Of a stretch of 64,000 nt of DNA, positions 42,807 to 51,322 are shown one piece after another. The stretch's first letter is position 1. Each line of letters opens with the position of its first letter. Source of the DNA: Sinosporangium album. GTDB lineage: Bacteria; Actinomycetota; Actinomycetes; Streptosporangiales; Streptosporangiaceae. The notes under the pieces were generated by a model, which saw only the letters and a list, made by a program, of their open reading frames with translations, ran no database searches and had not been told where the DNA came from. The stretch covers positions 1,177 to 65,176 of the forward strand of contig NZ_FNCN01000010.1 in assembly GCF_900100605.1 (NCBI RefSeq), given 5' to 3'. Position numbers and translations under genes: made by a program.

Positions 42807-44607
42807 TTTCTCGTACGGCACGAGCCCACTGGTCGCGCCGCGTGTCGGGGTCGATCAAAGCGCAGTCGCCGCACTTGCCCCCGCTGGGCAGGCGGTAGTA
42901 CAGGCAGCAACTGCGACGGACGAATAGGGGGAGGCCGGGGGCGGGCTCCGCCAGTTGTCCGGTGTCGCGTAGCAGGCCCAGGTCCAGCAGTTCGCGGCCC
43001 AGCGTGACGGCCGCCTCGCCCAGTTCGGGCCGCACGCGGACCAATGCCCGGACGGTTCCGGCGAGCGCCGAGGCCACGTTGCCCCACAGCAGACCGGGGG
43101 CGAGCTTCACGATGCCTTGGATGGTGTCGGTGAGCGGTTCCAGCAGCCTGGCCACGACGGTGTCGTACACCGTGGCGGCGGCCCGCGCCGGGTCGCGGAC
43201 GTGCCATCCGGGAAGGCCGTCGGCGCGGAGCGGCAGGGGCCCGCGGGAGGCGGCCCGCCAGTGGACCCGGTCGGGGTCCAGTTCGACGAGCAGCCCGTGG
43301 GCGAGCAGGGCGCCGAGCGGGGGCGACCACACGCGGGCGGCGATCCCTTGGAACAGGATCGAGGCCGCCACGCGGGTCTCGTCGGTGCCGAGGCTGTCGG
43401 CCGTCGCGTCGATCCTGGCCCGCAGGACGGACGGGTCGCTGAACAGGTCGGTGAGCGGGCGCCACTCGGCTTCAACCGGGCCGATGTCCAGTTCGAAGTA
43501 GGCGCCGACCGTCGAGATGTCGGTGACCGCGCCGGCGACGGCCGCGGCGTCGGCGGGCAGCAGCCCCGGAGGCGCGTCGCGTAGCCGTTCGGCGGTCGCC
43601 CGGCTCCACGCGGCCAGCTCGGGCAGCGTGGCGAACGCGGTGGTCCCGCCGTCGAAGGCGGCGGCGTATCCGCCGGGCCCGTGCCGTACGGCCAGCTCCA
43701 CGGCATCGGCATCGCGTGCCGCCCCGGGGGTCCAGCCTTCCCTGGACAGCGCCCGCTCCACGAGCGGGCGGTGGACGTCGTCGGCGGACACCCGCACTTT
43801 CCCTCCGTCGCCCCCGTGGAGCACGAACACCCCGGAGGCGGGATCGAAGGACAGCTCGTCCCCGTCGAAGGTGGTGCCGATGGCGCCGCTCGCGGTGAGC
43901 TCCTCCGGAGTTCCCGTCAGCAGCCGGCCGCCGGTGGAGAGCAGCCACAGCCGGTCGGCGACGCGCACCGCCAGCTCCAGGTCGTGCGTCGACACCACGA
44001 CGGCGAGCTCTTTCTCGCGGGCGAGGCGGCGCAGCAGCCCCATCAACGCGACCCGCGAGGTGACGTCCAGGAATGCGGTCGGCTCGTCCAGCAGGATCGC
44101 CGACGGCTCCTGCGCGAGGGCGCGGGCGACGAGCACGCGCTGGCGTTCGCCGTCCGACAGCTCGGTCACCGCGCGCTCGGCCAGGTGGGTGGCGTGGACC
44201 GCGTCCAGCGCCCAGCTGACGATGTCCGCGTCCGCCGCCGACAGCCGTCCGGTGAACCCGGTGTACGGATGGCGCCCCAGCCCGGCCAGTTCCCGAGCGG
44301 TCAGCAGCGCCGGCAGGTCCCGTTCGGTGAGCACGACGGCGAGCCGCCGCGCCAGCTCCGGCGGGGGCACCGTCTCGACGGCGACGCCGTCGATGACGAC
44401 CCGCCCGTCGAGGGCGGGTTGAAGCCCGGCCATGGTCCGCAGCAGGGTTGACTTGCCGGTGCCGTTCGGCCCGATCAGCACGGTCAGTTCGCCGGGCGCG
44501 GCGACCGCGTCGAGCCCTTCGAGCACCCGCCGTACGGCCCGGCCCCGCCGCACCGTGTACCCGGCGCACAGGGCGTCCAGCCGCAGACCCCGATCGTTCA
44601 TCGTCAT
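42790..44607 (-). CDS. Fusion of siderophore/cobalamin-type ABC ATPase with FhuF-like 2Fe-2S ferric reductase
   Basis: A 605-residue cytoplasmic protein. Residues about 8-260 are an ABC ATPase of the FecE/BtuD class: Walker A GPNGTGKS (46-53), signature LSDGERQRVLVARAL (150-164), Walker B AILLDEPTA (170-178), switch His in STHDLEL. After a linker domain, residues about 330-600 resemble FhuF-type ferric-siderophore reductases, ending in C567, C568, C579 and C582 (CC-x10-C-x2-C), the same spacing as the 2Fe-2S ligands of E. coli FhuF. Import ATPase and metal reductase are thus one chain. ATG at 44607 shares a base with the permease stop (TGATG). The upstream cobalamin riboswitch suggests a corrinoid substrate. 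Confidence 0.88.
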   Translation of the reverse strand: MTMNDRGLRLDALCAGYTVRRGRAVRRVLEGLDAVAAPGELTVLIGPNGTGKSTLLRTMAGLQPALDGRVVIDGVAVETVPPPELARRLAVVLTERDLPALLTARELAGLGRHPYTGFTGRLSAADADIVSWALDAVHATHLAERAVTELSDGERQRVLVARALAQEPSAILLDEPTAFLDVTSRVALMGLLRRLAREKELAVVVSTHDLELAVRVADRLWLLSTGGRLLTGTPEELTASGAIGTTFDGDELSFDPASGVFVLHGGDGGKVRVSADDVHRPLVERALSREGWTPGAARDADAVELAVRHGPGGYAAAFDGGTTAFATLPELAAWSRATAERLRDAPPGLLPADAAAVAGAVTDISTVGAYFELDIGPVEAEWRPLTDLFSDPSVLRARIDATADSLGTDETRVAASILFQGIAARVWSPPLGALLAHGLLVELDPDRVHWRAASRGPLPLRADGLPGWHVRDPARAAATVYDTVVARLLEPLTDTIQGIVKLAPGLLWGNVASALAGTVRALVRVRPELGEAAVTLGRELLDLGLLRDTGQLAEPAPGLPLFVRRSCCLYYRLPSGGKCGDCALIDPDTRRDQWARAVRETQGAQ

Positions 44608-45683
44608 CACACCGCCAACCCGGCTCTGGCCGCGCGGCTGCGCAGCAGCACGAGGATCACCACGGGTGCCCCGAGGATCGTGGTCACCGCGTTGAGCGGC
44701 AGCACGACGCCGCCGCCGGGCACCTGCGCGGCCACGCAGCACAGCAGGGCGACCACCGCGCCGAGAAGCACCGCGCCCGGCATGAGCAGCCGGTGGTCGG
44801 CGGTGCCCAGCGCCAGCCGCGCCAGGTGGGGGATGGCCAGGCCGAGGAACGCCACCGGCCCGCAGTAGGCGGTCACCGCTCCGGCCAGCACCGAGGAGAT
44901 CAGGAGGGTGACCGTACGCGTCAGCCGTACGCGCACCCCCATGGTGCGGGCGTAGTTCTCGCCGAGCAGCAGCGCGTTGAGCGCCTTGACCCCGGCGAGA
45001 GCCGCCGCGAGCGCGACCAGGCAGACCGGTGCGAACAGCGTGAGGTCCGCCCAGGTAGTGCCGGCGAAGCTCCCCAGCCCCCAACTGACGAACTGTTGTG
45101 CGCGCTGCGGGTCGGTGTACACCAGCAGCACTGTGATGAGCGACGTGGTGACCGACCCCACCATCACGCCCACGATCAGCAGTGTGATCACCGACCGCAC
45201 CCGCCGCGACAGCGCGAGCACCAGAGCCAGTACGGCTGCCGCCCCGGCGGACGCCGCCACCACCGTGCCCGCGCGTCCGAGCCCGGCCACGCCCGCCGTG
45301 AACGCGCCCGCCGCGCCTCCCCAGCCGATGATGATCAACGACACGCCCAGGCTGGCCCCCGAGCTCACCCCGAGGATGTACGGCTCGGCCAGCGGATTGC
45401 GGAACAACGTCTGCATCTGCACCCCGGCCACCCCCAGCGCGGCTCCGGCCAGGGCGGCGGTGATCGCACGCGGTAGCCGTACCGTCCAGATGATCTCCTG
45501 TACGGCTGCCGCCGCCGAGCCGTCCCGCATCAGCGCCGCCAGCGCGTCGCGCAGGGGGATCGAGGTGGAGCCGAGGGTGACGGCGAGCGCGAACGCTACC
45601 GGCACCCCCAGCGCCATGGCCGACAGGACGATCGTCCGGCGCTGACGCACCACCGGGACGGCCGTCGAGACCGCTGCGGTCAC
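44607..45683 (-). CDS. FecCD/BtuC-type ABC transporter permease
   Basis: A 358-residue integral membrane permease with about nine or ten helices. RLPRAITAALAGAALGVAGVQMQTLFRNPLAEPYILGVSSGA is the FecCD signature, and the EAA-like coupling loop is GPVAFLGLAIPHLARLALGTADHRLLMPGA. One permease gene implies a homodimer, as in BtuC and FhuB-type systems. The GTG at 45683 overlaps the TGA of the binding-protein gene by 4 bases (GTGA). The family carries vitamin B12, heme and siderophores; the riboswitch tips the balance to cobalamin or cobinamide. Confidence 0.92.
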   Translation of the reverse strand: MTAAVSTAVPVVRQRRTIVLSAMALGVPVAFALAVTLGSTSIPLRDALAALMRDGSAAAAVQEIIWTVRLPRAITAALAGAALGVAGVQMQTLFRNPLAEPYILGVSSGASLGVSLIIIGWGGAAGAFTAGVAGLGRAGTVVAASAGAAAVLALVLALSRRVRSVITLLIVGVMVGSVTTSLITVLLVYTDPQRAQQFVSWGLGSFAGTTWADLTLFAPVCLVALAAALAGVKALNALLLGENYARTMGVRVRLTRTVTLLISSVLAGAVTAYCGPVAFLGLAIPHLARLALGTADHRLLMPGAVLLGAVVALLCCVAAQVPGGGVVLPLNAVTTILGAPVVILVLLRSRAARAGLAV

Positions 45684-46900
45684 TTGGTCATCTTCTGGTA
45701 GAACGCGAACTCGTGGCCGGGGGCGAGCTCGGGGTGCAGGATCGCCACCAGGTCGCCCAGGATCAGGTCCGGACGGGCCACACCGCGCTCCCAGTAGTCG
45801 TTGCCGCCTCCGGGGCCCATGACCTTGTTGGCCGACCACACATCACCCGACTCGAACGCGTCGAACTTCGCGTAGCGCGCGTCGGACTTCTCCACGTCCT
45901 TCAGCGTCTTCCATTCGTTGACGATGGCCAGCCACACCTTCGCGTCCTTGGCCTTGGAGAGCACCGCCTCCAGGTCCATCGTGGCGCTGCCGGCACCGGA
46001 GGTGTCGGCCCACGCGTAGGTGCCGCCCGCGTCCTTGATCAGCCCCGCGACGTAGCTGTCTCCGCTGGGCATCGACCACTCGCCCTGGAACATCTGACCC
46101 GGCAGCACGGTGACCGGCGCCGCGGCCTTCGCCTTGGCGGCGAGGGCCGTGTAGTCGGCCTCGATCTTCCCGAACACTTCGTTCGCCTTGGCCTCCGTGC
46201 CGGTGAGCGCCGCCATCAGCCTGATCCACTCGGCGCGGCCCAGGGCGCTGCTCTCCAGCCATTCGGCGTTCGCGACCACCTTGATCCCGGCTTGACGCAG
46301 CGGGCCGTACGTCTTGTCCTCGGTGCCCCCGGACATCAGCACGCCGGGTTTGGCGCCGATGACCTTCTCCGTGTCGACCTCCCGTCCGGAGGCGTACTCG
46401 GTGACCGCGCCGGACTTCACCCGCTCCAGCACCTGGGGGGAGGTGATGAACCCGGCGGAGGCCACACCGGTGAGCCGGTCCAGCACCCCCAGTTCGGTGA
46501 TGAACGGCAGGTGCGTGGTCGACGCGGAATACAGCGACTCGATCGGCGTCTCGACCGTCACCGCGCCCGCGAGCTCACCGGTCAGCTCGGGTGCCGGCGT
46601 GCCGCAGCGCACCAGCACATACTTCTCGGGCTTGGCCCCCGGCGCCGGCTGCTTGACCGTGACGACCTGGTAGTTCTTCGCATAGGTCAGGGTGAAGTTG
46701 GTCGCGTGCTTCAGGGTCTGCTTGGCCGGGAAGTAGTCCTTGTTCGCGTCATACGAGGTAACGCAGCGGCCTTCCGCGGCGTTCGACGCCGCTGCCGTCG
46801 GGGATGCGGCTGGACCGTTCCCGCCGCAGGCGGCGGTGGTGAGCAGGATCGCGGGCAGTGCGGCGAACAGCGCGCCGCGAAGCGGGCGGGGGATACCCAT
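45680..46900 (-). CDS. Periplasmic-type substrate-binding lipoprotein (BtuF/FecB family)
   Basis: A 406-residue lipoprotein. The N-terminal signal ends in lipobox LTTAAC with Cys25 as lipidation site. The mature part is a class III binding protein: THLPFITELGVLDRLTGVAS, then GGTEDKTYGPLRQAGIKVVANAEWLESSALGRAEWIRLMAALTG, typical of the Peripla_BP_2 fold with its rigid backbone helix. It is larger than E. coli BtuF (266), mainly through an N-terminal insertion. ATG at 46900 follows AGGAG by 7 bases. It is the first gene after the cobalamin riboswitch; the leader is about 210 bases. Confidence 0.9.
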   Translation of the reverse strand: MGIPRPLRGALFAALPAILLTTAACGGNGPAASPTAAASNAAEGRCVTSYDANKDYFPAKQTLKHATNFTLTYAKNYQVVTVKQPAPGAKPEKYVLVRCGTPAPELTGELAGAVTVETPIESLYSASTTHLPFITELGVLDRLTGVASAGFITSPQVLERVKSGAVTEYASGREVDTEKVIGAKPGVLMSGGTEDKTYGPLRQAGIKVVANAEWLESSALGRAEWIRLMAALTGTEAKANEVFGKIEADYTALAAKAKAAAPVTVLPGQMFQGEWSMPSGDSYVAGLIKDAGGTYAWADTSGAGSATMDLEAVLSKAKDAKVWLAIVNEWKTLKDVEKSDARYAKFDAFESGDVWSANKVMGPGGGNDYWERGVARPDLILGDLVAILHPELAPGHEFAFYQKMTK

Positions 46901-47082
46901 CGACGGTCTCCTGGAGACAGGCCGCGGCCGCCGTTCCTCGACGGCACGCCACGGCGGACGAGGAGACGGATCACCATGAGAGGCCCACGCGGGCGGCCGG
47001 TCGTGAGACCGCCACCTGCCGTGACGCACACGACCACGAAGGCGTCACGCCAGTCGTACGGCATGGCGACCACCGTTCCTCT

Positions 47083-47101
47083 CTTGGGGAGATCCGCCCC
47101 A
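47083..47101 (-). promoter_or_regulatory. Small hairpin after the riboswitch aptamer
   Basis: TTGGGG (47083-47088) and CCCCAA (47096-47101) pair around seven bases, just 3' of the aptamer on the minus strand. It could be part of the expression platform. It lacks a T run and lies 180 bases from the first start codon, so its role is uncertain. Confidence 0.35.
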
Positions 47102-47114
47102 ATTTCTCTGAGGA

Positions 47115-47290
47115 GGCGACCGCGTGAGTCTCCTGGCTCTCGGGTCGAAGCTCACCCCGGCCTTCCCACCCGCATGCGCGGGCAGTGGCGTTATCGGGGT
47201 TCGCTCGCCGATCACAGTGGCGGGACCGCGCCGGATTCACACCGGCTTCCTCGTTCCGCCGTCGCCTTCGCGACCATGTTCGCATACAGC
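47115..47290 (-). ncRNA. Cobalamin (B12) riboswitch
   Basis: Read on the minus strand, the leader contains GAAGCCGGTGTGAATCCGGC followed by GCGGTCCCGCCACTGTGA, the strongly conserved core of the cobalamin aptamer. Then come a GCCACTG...GGGAAGGC segment and the B12 box GAGCCAGGAGACTC. Order and spacing are as in bacterial cobalamin riboswitches. Adenosylcobalamin binding normally switches the downstream genes off. The target is the BtuFCD-type operon with the ATPase-FhuF fusion. Confidence 0.93.
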
Positions 47291-47548
47291 CCTTAGCTCA
47301 CAAAGGGGTGGCCCTTGCGGGGGCGGGCTGTGCCGTACGGAAAGGTACGGAAGTCGTCCGCCGCCACACGGGAATCGCCTTTGACGCCTACGGCCACGAC
47401 CCCGCGGAACCTAGAGCCCTCCGCTGCGTTCTTCGACCAGCACCTACGCGGGCGGCCTGCCGCTCTGCTGAAGGGCCCTCACCTGACTTCCCCGAAGTCG
47501 TCTACAGGAGGTGACGGGGGAAGCGCTGGGCGCGGCTCGCGCCTGCTC

Positions 47549-48550
47549 TTAGAGGGTGACGATGATTTTTCCGCGTTGGACGCCGCTTTTCATGCGGTCG
47601 TAGGCGGCGGGGGCCTCGGACAGGGGGTAGGTCCGGTCGATGACGGGCTTGTGGAGGACGCCGTCGGCGATCAGGTCGGTGACGAAGGCGACGCCGCGTG
47701 CCAGGGCCGCGGGGTCTCGTGTCTCGTTGATGAGCGAGTAGCCGTACAGGGCGGCTCGGCGGCGGACGAGGGGCAGGACGGGGAAGGTGATGTCGTTGGC
47801 GCCCGACAGGGCTCCGTAGATGTAGGCGATTCCCTTGTCGGCGAGGGCGTCGATGTAGTCGGCGACGAAGGCGCCGCCAATGCCGTCGGCGATGAGGCGG
47901 GCGCCTTCGCCGCCGGTGATGGACATGATGGCCTTGGTGGTGTCCTCCTCTGTTGTGGCGATCGTGGCGTCGGCGCCCTGGTCGATGAGGAACTGGCGTT
48001 TTTCGGAGGTGCGGGTGGTGGCGATGACGCGGGCTCCGAGGGCTTTGGCCATCTGGATGGCGCCGAGGCCGGAGCCGCCGGAGGCCGCGGTGATGACCAC
48101 CCAGTCGCCTTCGGCGACGGGGAAGAGCTCTTTCATGGGGAAGTACGCGGTGAGGTATTGCATCCAGTAGCCCGCGGCTTCGGCCTGGGACCAGCCTTCG
48201 GGCCATGGGGTCGCGAACTCCTCGCGTGCGAGGGCGTATTCGTTCGCGCACGAGTAGGGGCCTTCGGTGTTCGGGATGGTGGTCACCCGGTCGCCGATCG
48301 CGAAGCGTGTCACTCCGGCGCCGACGGCGTCGACGACGCCGCTGGCCTCGTAGCCGATCCGCATCGGGAAGTCGGAGCGGGTGTAGTGGCGTCCGGTCAT
48401 CAGGAGGATGTCGGCCTGGTTCAGGCCGTACGCGGAGACGAGGAGGCGGATCTCGCCGGGACCGGGTTCGGGGATGTCGATGTCACGGACGACGAGACCT
48501 GTCGCGGCGTCGTCCTCCTCGCCGAGGCGGTCGTATACAAGCGCGCGCAT
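47549..48550 (-). CDS. Zinc-less medium-chain reductase (NADPH:quinone oxidoreductase family)
   Basis: A 333-residue MDR-family enzyme. LNQADILLMTGRHYTRSDFPMRIGYEASGVVDAVGAGV is the quinone-oxidoreductase-type N-terminal region without zinc-ligand cysteines. VVITAASGGSGLGAIQMAKALGARVIATTRT (about 150-180) is the NADPH loop (AxxGxxG type). It probably reduces a quinone or alkenal. It lies 85 bases after the DUF917 gene on the same strand and may be the last gene of that operon. ATG at 48550 has AGGGAGAACCCC just upstream. Confidence 0.88.
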   Translation of the reverse strand: MRALVYDRLGEEDDAATGLVVRDIDIPEPGPGEIRLLVSAYGLNQADILLMTGRHYTRSDFPMRIGYEASGVVDAVGAGVTRFAIGDRVTTIPNTEGPYSCANEYALAREEFATPWPEGWSQAEAAGYWMQYLTAYFPMKELFPVAEGDWVVITAASGGSGLGAIQMAKALGARVIATTRTSEKRQFLIDQGADATIATTEEDTTKAIMSITGGEGARLIADGIGGAFVADYIDALADKGIAYIYGALSGANDITFPVLPLVRRRAALYGYSLINETRDPAALARGVAFVTDLIADGVLHKPVIDRTYPLSEAPAAYDRMKSGVQRGKIIVTL

Positions 48551-48635
48551 GGGGTTCTCCCTGTGGTCGAGTGGGCGCGGTCTGAGAGGGGGTGCCGGGG
48601 TCGGGTGTACGGCTGCCGCTGCGGTGCCGCCCGCG

Positions 48636-49715
48636 TCAGCGGGACATCTCTTCGACGGGGCGGTAGTCCAGGTCGTAGCCGAAGTGGCGCGGCCCGGCGA
48701 TCCGGATGCCGGCCTCGGTACGCCAGTGCGGGTCGCAGGGGAGGCCGACGACCGCGACGCGGTAGCCGTACCGGATCTCTTCGGCCGGGATGGGTTCGCC
48801 CGAGTCGATCTCCATGGTCATGATGAGGTCGGGGGTGGTGGCGATCACGCGCCCGTCGCGTTCGGCGGCGAGGTGCTCGTTCTGGAAGTGGACGGTCATC
48901 CGGTGCCCGCGGTCGTCGTCGAGTCCGCTCATGTGGGCCTTTCCGACCGTCCAGCCTCCCTCGTTGCGCCGCTCGACCTCTTCCACTTTGCCGGTGAACA
49001 GGAGCACGCCCCGCTGTTTGGCGAGCACGGCCTCGACGGGTGAGGTGTGTGCGGCGCGCGCTTCCCGGATCGCCCTGCCGAGGTCTTCGGCGAGGGTGAT
49101 GGCGTTGCGGACCAGGCGTTGCTTCGCCTCCGCGCCGGTCATGGGGTAGACCGCCACGGCGGCGTGGGCTCCGCTCGCCACGACGGCGGCGCGCACGTAC
49201 GACTCCGACCACACGTTCGTCTCGCTGGTGAGGTACATCGCGTTGCCGTGCTCGTCGAGCATGGCGAGCGGGGTCGAGCGTCCGCCGTACAGCGTCGGCG
49301 TGACGAGCTGCAGTTCGGGGAAGGCGCGGCCCATCCCGTCGGCGTCGATGACGGGCACTCCGGTGACCGCCGCGGTGGCGAAGGGGGTGATCCCGTTGAA
49401 TCCGCCGGCCTCGGCGGGGCAGACGTAGGAGTATGTCTTGCCGGTGAACCGCTCAAGCTCGCCGAGCACTCCCGCGTATTCGTTTTCGCGCGGGAGTTTC
49501 TCGACGAGGACGCCGGGTGCGCCGAGGCCGGCGATGAAGACGATGTTCGCGTCGTCGGGGACCTCGTCCACGTCGACGAGCGGGACCGGTCCGTGGCGGC
49601 GGATCGCCTCGCGGGCGAGGAGCATGCCGACGTAGGGGTCGCCGCCGCCGCCCGATCCGAGCACTGTCGAGCCGAGGGCGATGTCGGCGAGCGCGGTTTC
49701 GTCGATGAGCCGCAT
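48636..49715 (-). CDS. DUF917 protein (S-methyl-thiohydantoin desulfurase-like), copy 1
   Basis: A 359-residue DUF917 protein. These proteins accompany HyuA-type hydantoinase/oxoprolinase proteins and their biochemistry is poorly known; some are annotated as S-methyl-thiohydantoin desulfurases. GSTVLGSGGGGDPYVGMLL at the N-terminus, CPAEAGGFNGITPFATAAVTGVPVIDADGMGRAFPELQ in the middle, and RYGYRVAVVGLPCDPHWRTE near the end are the family hallmarks. It follows the hydantoinase gene at 49718 after 2 bases, so the pair is translationally linked. A relic of a close homologue is at 41351. Confidence 0.9.
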   Translation of the reverse strand: MRLIDETALADIALGSTVLGSGGGGDPYVGMLLAREAIRRHGPVPLVDVDEVPDDANIVFIAGLGAPGVLVEKLPRENEYAGVLGELERFTGKTYSYVCPAEAGGFNGITPFATAAVTGVPVIDADGMGRAFPELQLVTPTLYGGRSTPLAMLDEHGNAMYLTSETNVWSESYVRAAVVASGAHAAVAVYPMTGAEAKQRLVRNAITLAEDLGRAIREARAAHTSPVEAVLAKQRGVLLFTGKVEEVERRNEGGWTVGKAHMSGLDDDRGHRMTVHFQNEHLAAERDGRVIATTPDLIMTMEIDSGEPIPAEEIRYGYRVAVVGLPCDPHWRTEAGIRIAGPRHFGYDLDYRPVEEMSR

Positions 49716-49717
49716 GG

Positions 49718-51277
49718 TCAGTGTCCTTCCGGGATCGCGACGAGGGTGCGGAACGGGCCTGCGGCCTTCACTCTGATGTGCACCGCGCCGCCGCCCGGCA
49801 GGTGCGTGAGCGGGACGTCCTCGGCGTCGGTGATGCGTACGGCCTCCGGGTCGGCTCCCGCGTCGACGGCGCGGGCGATCGCCTCGGCCTTGGCGCTTTC
49901 GAGCGCGGCGGCGCGGGTCGTGCCTTCGAGGGCGTAAACGCGGTCGATCTCACCGCCGGCCTCGGCGAAGGCGGCGCCTACGGCGTTGGCGACGTCGGCG
50001 TGCTCCGGGATGATGACGTCTCCGAGGCGGGGGACGGCGTTGAGGAGCGGTCCGCCGCCGCCGACCACGATCACGGGGATCTCGGCCGATGTCAGTTTGG
50101 CCTTGTCGATGGCCCGCACCAGCCGATCGCTCGCGATGTCGAGTGCGCGGCGGACGGTGTCGGCGGGGACATCGGAGACCGCTGCGGGGTCCCCGATCGG
50201 GGCGGCGCCTGCCGCTACCGCGATGTCGGTGAATGTGAGGGTGTCCCCGCCGAACACCCGCGCCTCGCGCGTGATGTCGAGACCGACGCTCTCCGGGCCG
50301 ACCGTCGCCCCGTCCTCGGCGACGTGGGTGCCGCCGCCGAGAGCCAGCGAGAGGACGTCGGGGATCCTGAAGTTGCTCCGCACTCCGGCGAGGCTCATCG
50401 CGACGGTGGACTCGCGCGGGAAGCCGTGCTGGATCACCCCGACGTCGGAGGTGGTTCCGCCGACGTCGACGACCACGCCGTGGTCGATGCCGGTCAGGAG
50501 TGCTGCGCCGCGCATGGAGTTGGTCGGCCCTGAGGCGATCGTGAAGATGGGGAACCGCCGTGCCCGGTCGAGGGTCATGACGGTGCCGTCGTTCTGCGAC
50601 AGCAGGACCGGGGCGGAGATGCCGGCGCCGGCGACGACGTCCTCAAGTCCGTCGATGACGCGGCCGGCCAGGTCGAGAAGCGCTGCGTTCAGGATCGTCG
50701 CGCTCTCGCGTTCGAGGAGGCCGGCTCGGCCGATGAGCGTGGACCGGGTGATGGACGCCTCGGGCAGTTCCTCGCGGAGGATCTCCTCCGCCCGGATCTC
50801 GGGTTCGGGGTTGACCGTCGAGAAGATCGAGCTCAGGGCGACGTGCCGCACGCCGGATGCGGCGATCTGCCGCGCGGTCCCGCGCAGGCCGGCTTCGTCG
50901 AGTTCGTTGAGCGGCGATCCGTCGAACTGGGCCCCGCCGGCGCACACGTAGACGCCCCCGTCCACGACGCGTCGGAGCCGGTCGGGCCAGTCGATCATCG
51001 GCAGGAGGGATTGGGGAGGCGTGGCGAGCCGTACGGCTGCGACGCGTCCGAGTTCCCGCCCTTGCGCGATGGCGTTGATGAAATGTGTGGTGCCGATGAA
51101 GACCGAAGCGACCTCGTCCGCGTCCACGGCGTGAAGCACGCCGGTCAGGGCGGTGAGGATGCCCGACGTCACGTCCTGTGATGTCGGCGCCTTGGCGGCG
51201 ATGACCACACGTCTGCCGTCGAGGACGACCGCGTCGGTGTTGGTCCCGCCGACGTCGATTCCTATGCGTAGTGGCAC
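49718..51277 (-). CDS. Hydantoinase/oxoprolinase (HyuA-like) family protein, intact copy
   Basis: A 519-residue ATP-binding protein of the actin/ASKHA-like hydantoinase A family, which opens five-membered lactam or imide rings such as hydantoin or 5-oxoproline with ATP. Both phosphate-binding signatures are intact: IGIDVGGTNTDAVVLD (3-18) and VVVDVGGTTSDVGVI (about 278-292). GLLERESATILNAAL is the central helix, and VVGGGGPLLNAVP the adenosine-binding end. GTG at 51277 follows AAGGAG. It is shorter than classic HyuA (about 700), like other members found with DUF917 proteins. The upstream neighbour is a degenerate copy of the same family. Confidence 0.9.
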   Translation of the reverse strand: MPLRIGIDVGGTNTDAVVLDGRRVVIAAKAPTSQDVTSGILTALTGVLHAVDADEVASVFIGTTHFINAIAQGRELGRVAAVRLATPPQSLLPMIDWPDRLRRVVDGGVYVCAGGAQFDGSPLNELDEAGLRGTARQIAASGVRHVALSSIFSTVNPEPEIRAEEILREELPEASITRSTLIGRAGLLERESATILNAALLDLAGRVIDGLEDVVAGAGISAPVLLSQNDGTVMTLDRARRFPIFTIASGPTNSMRGAALLTGIDHGVVVDVGGTTSDVGVIQHGFPRESTVAMSLAGVRSNFRIPDVLSLALGGGTHVAEDGATVGPESVGLDITREARVFGGDTLTFTDIAVAAGAAPIGDPAAVSDVPADTVRRALDIASDRLVRAIDKAKLTSAEIPVIVVGGGGPLLNAVPRLGDVIIPEHADVANAVGAAFAEAGGEIDRVYALEGTTRAAALESAKAEAIARAVDAGADPEAVRITDAEDVPLTHLPGGGAVHIRVKAAGPFRTLVAIPEGH

Positions 51278-51322
51278 GTTGTGTCTTCTCCTTGCTGGGG
51301 GGCGTGTGCGCACCCGGGTGGT

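Noticed and set aside
46711-47073. Minus-strand ORF directly after the cobalamin riboswitch, with a ribosome-site-like GAGAGG
   Set aside because: It would overlap the binding-protein gene by about 190 bases in another frame and has no recognisable sequence; the lipoprotein start at 46900 is far better supported.
47315-48823. 502-codon + strand ORF
   Set aside because: Mirror of the quinone oxidoreductase and DUF917 genes, whose minus-strand translations carry clear family motifs.
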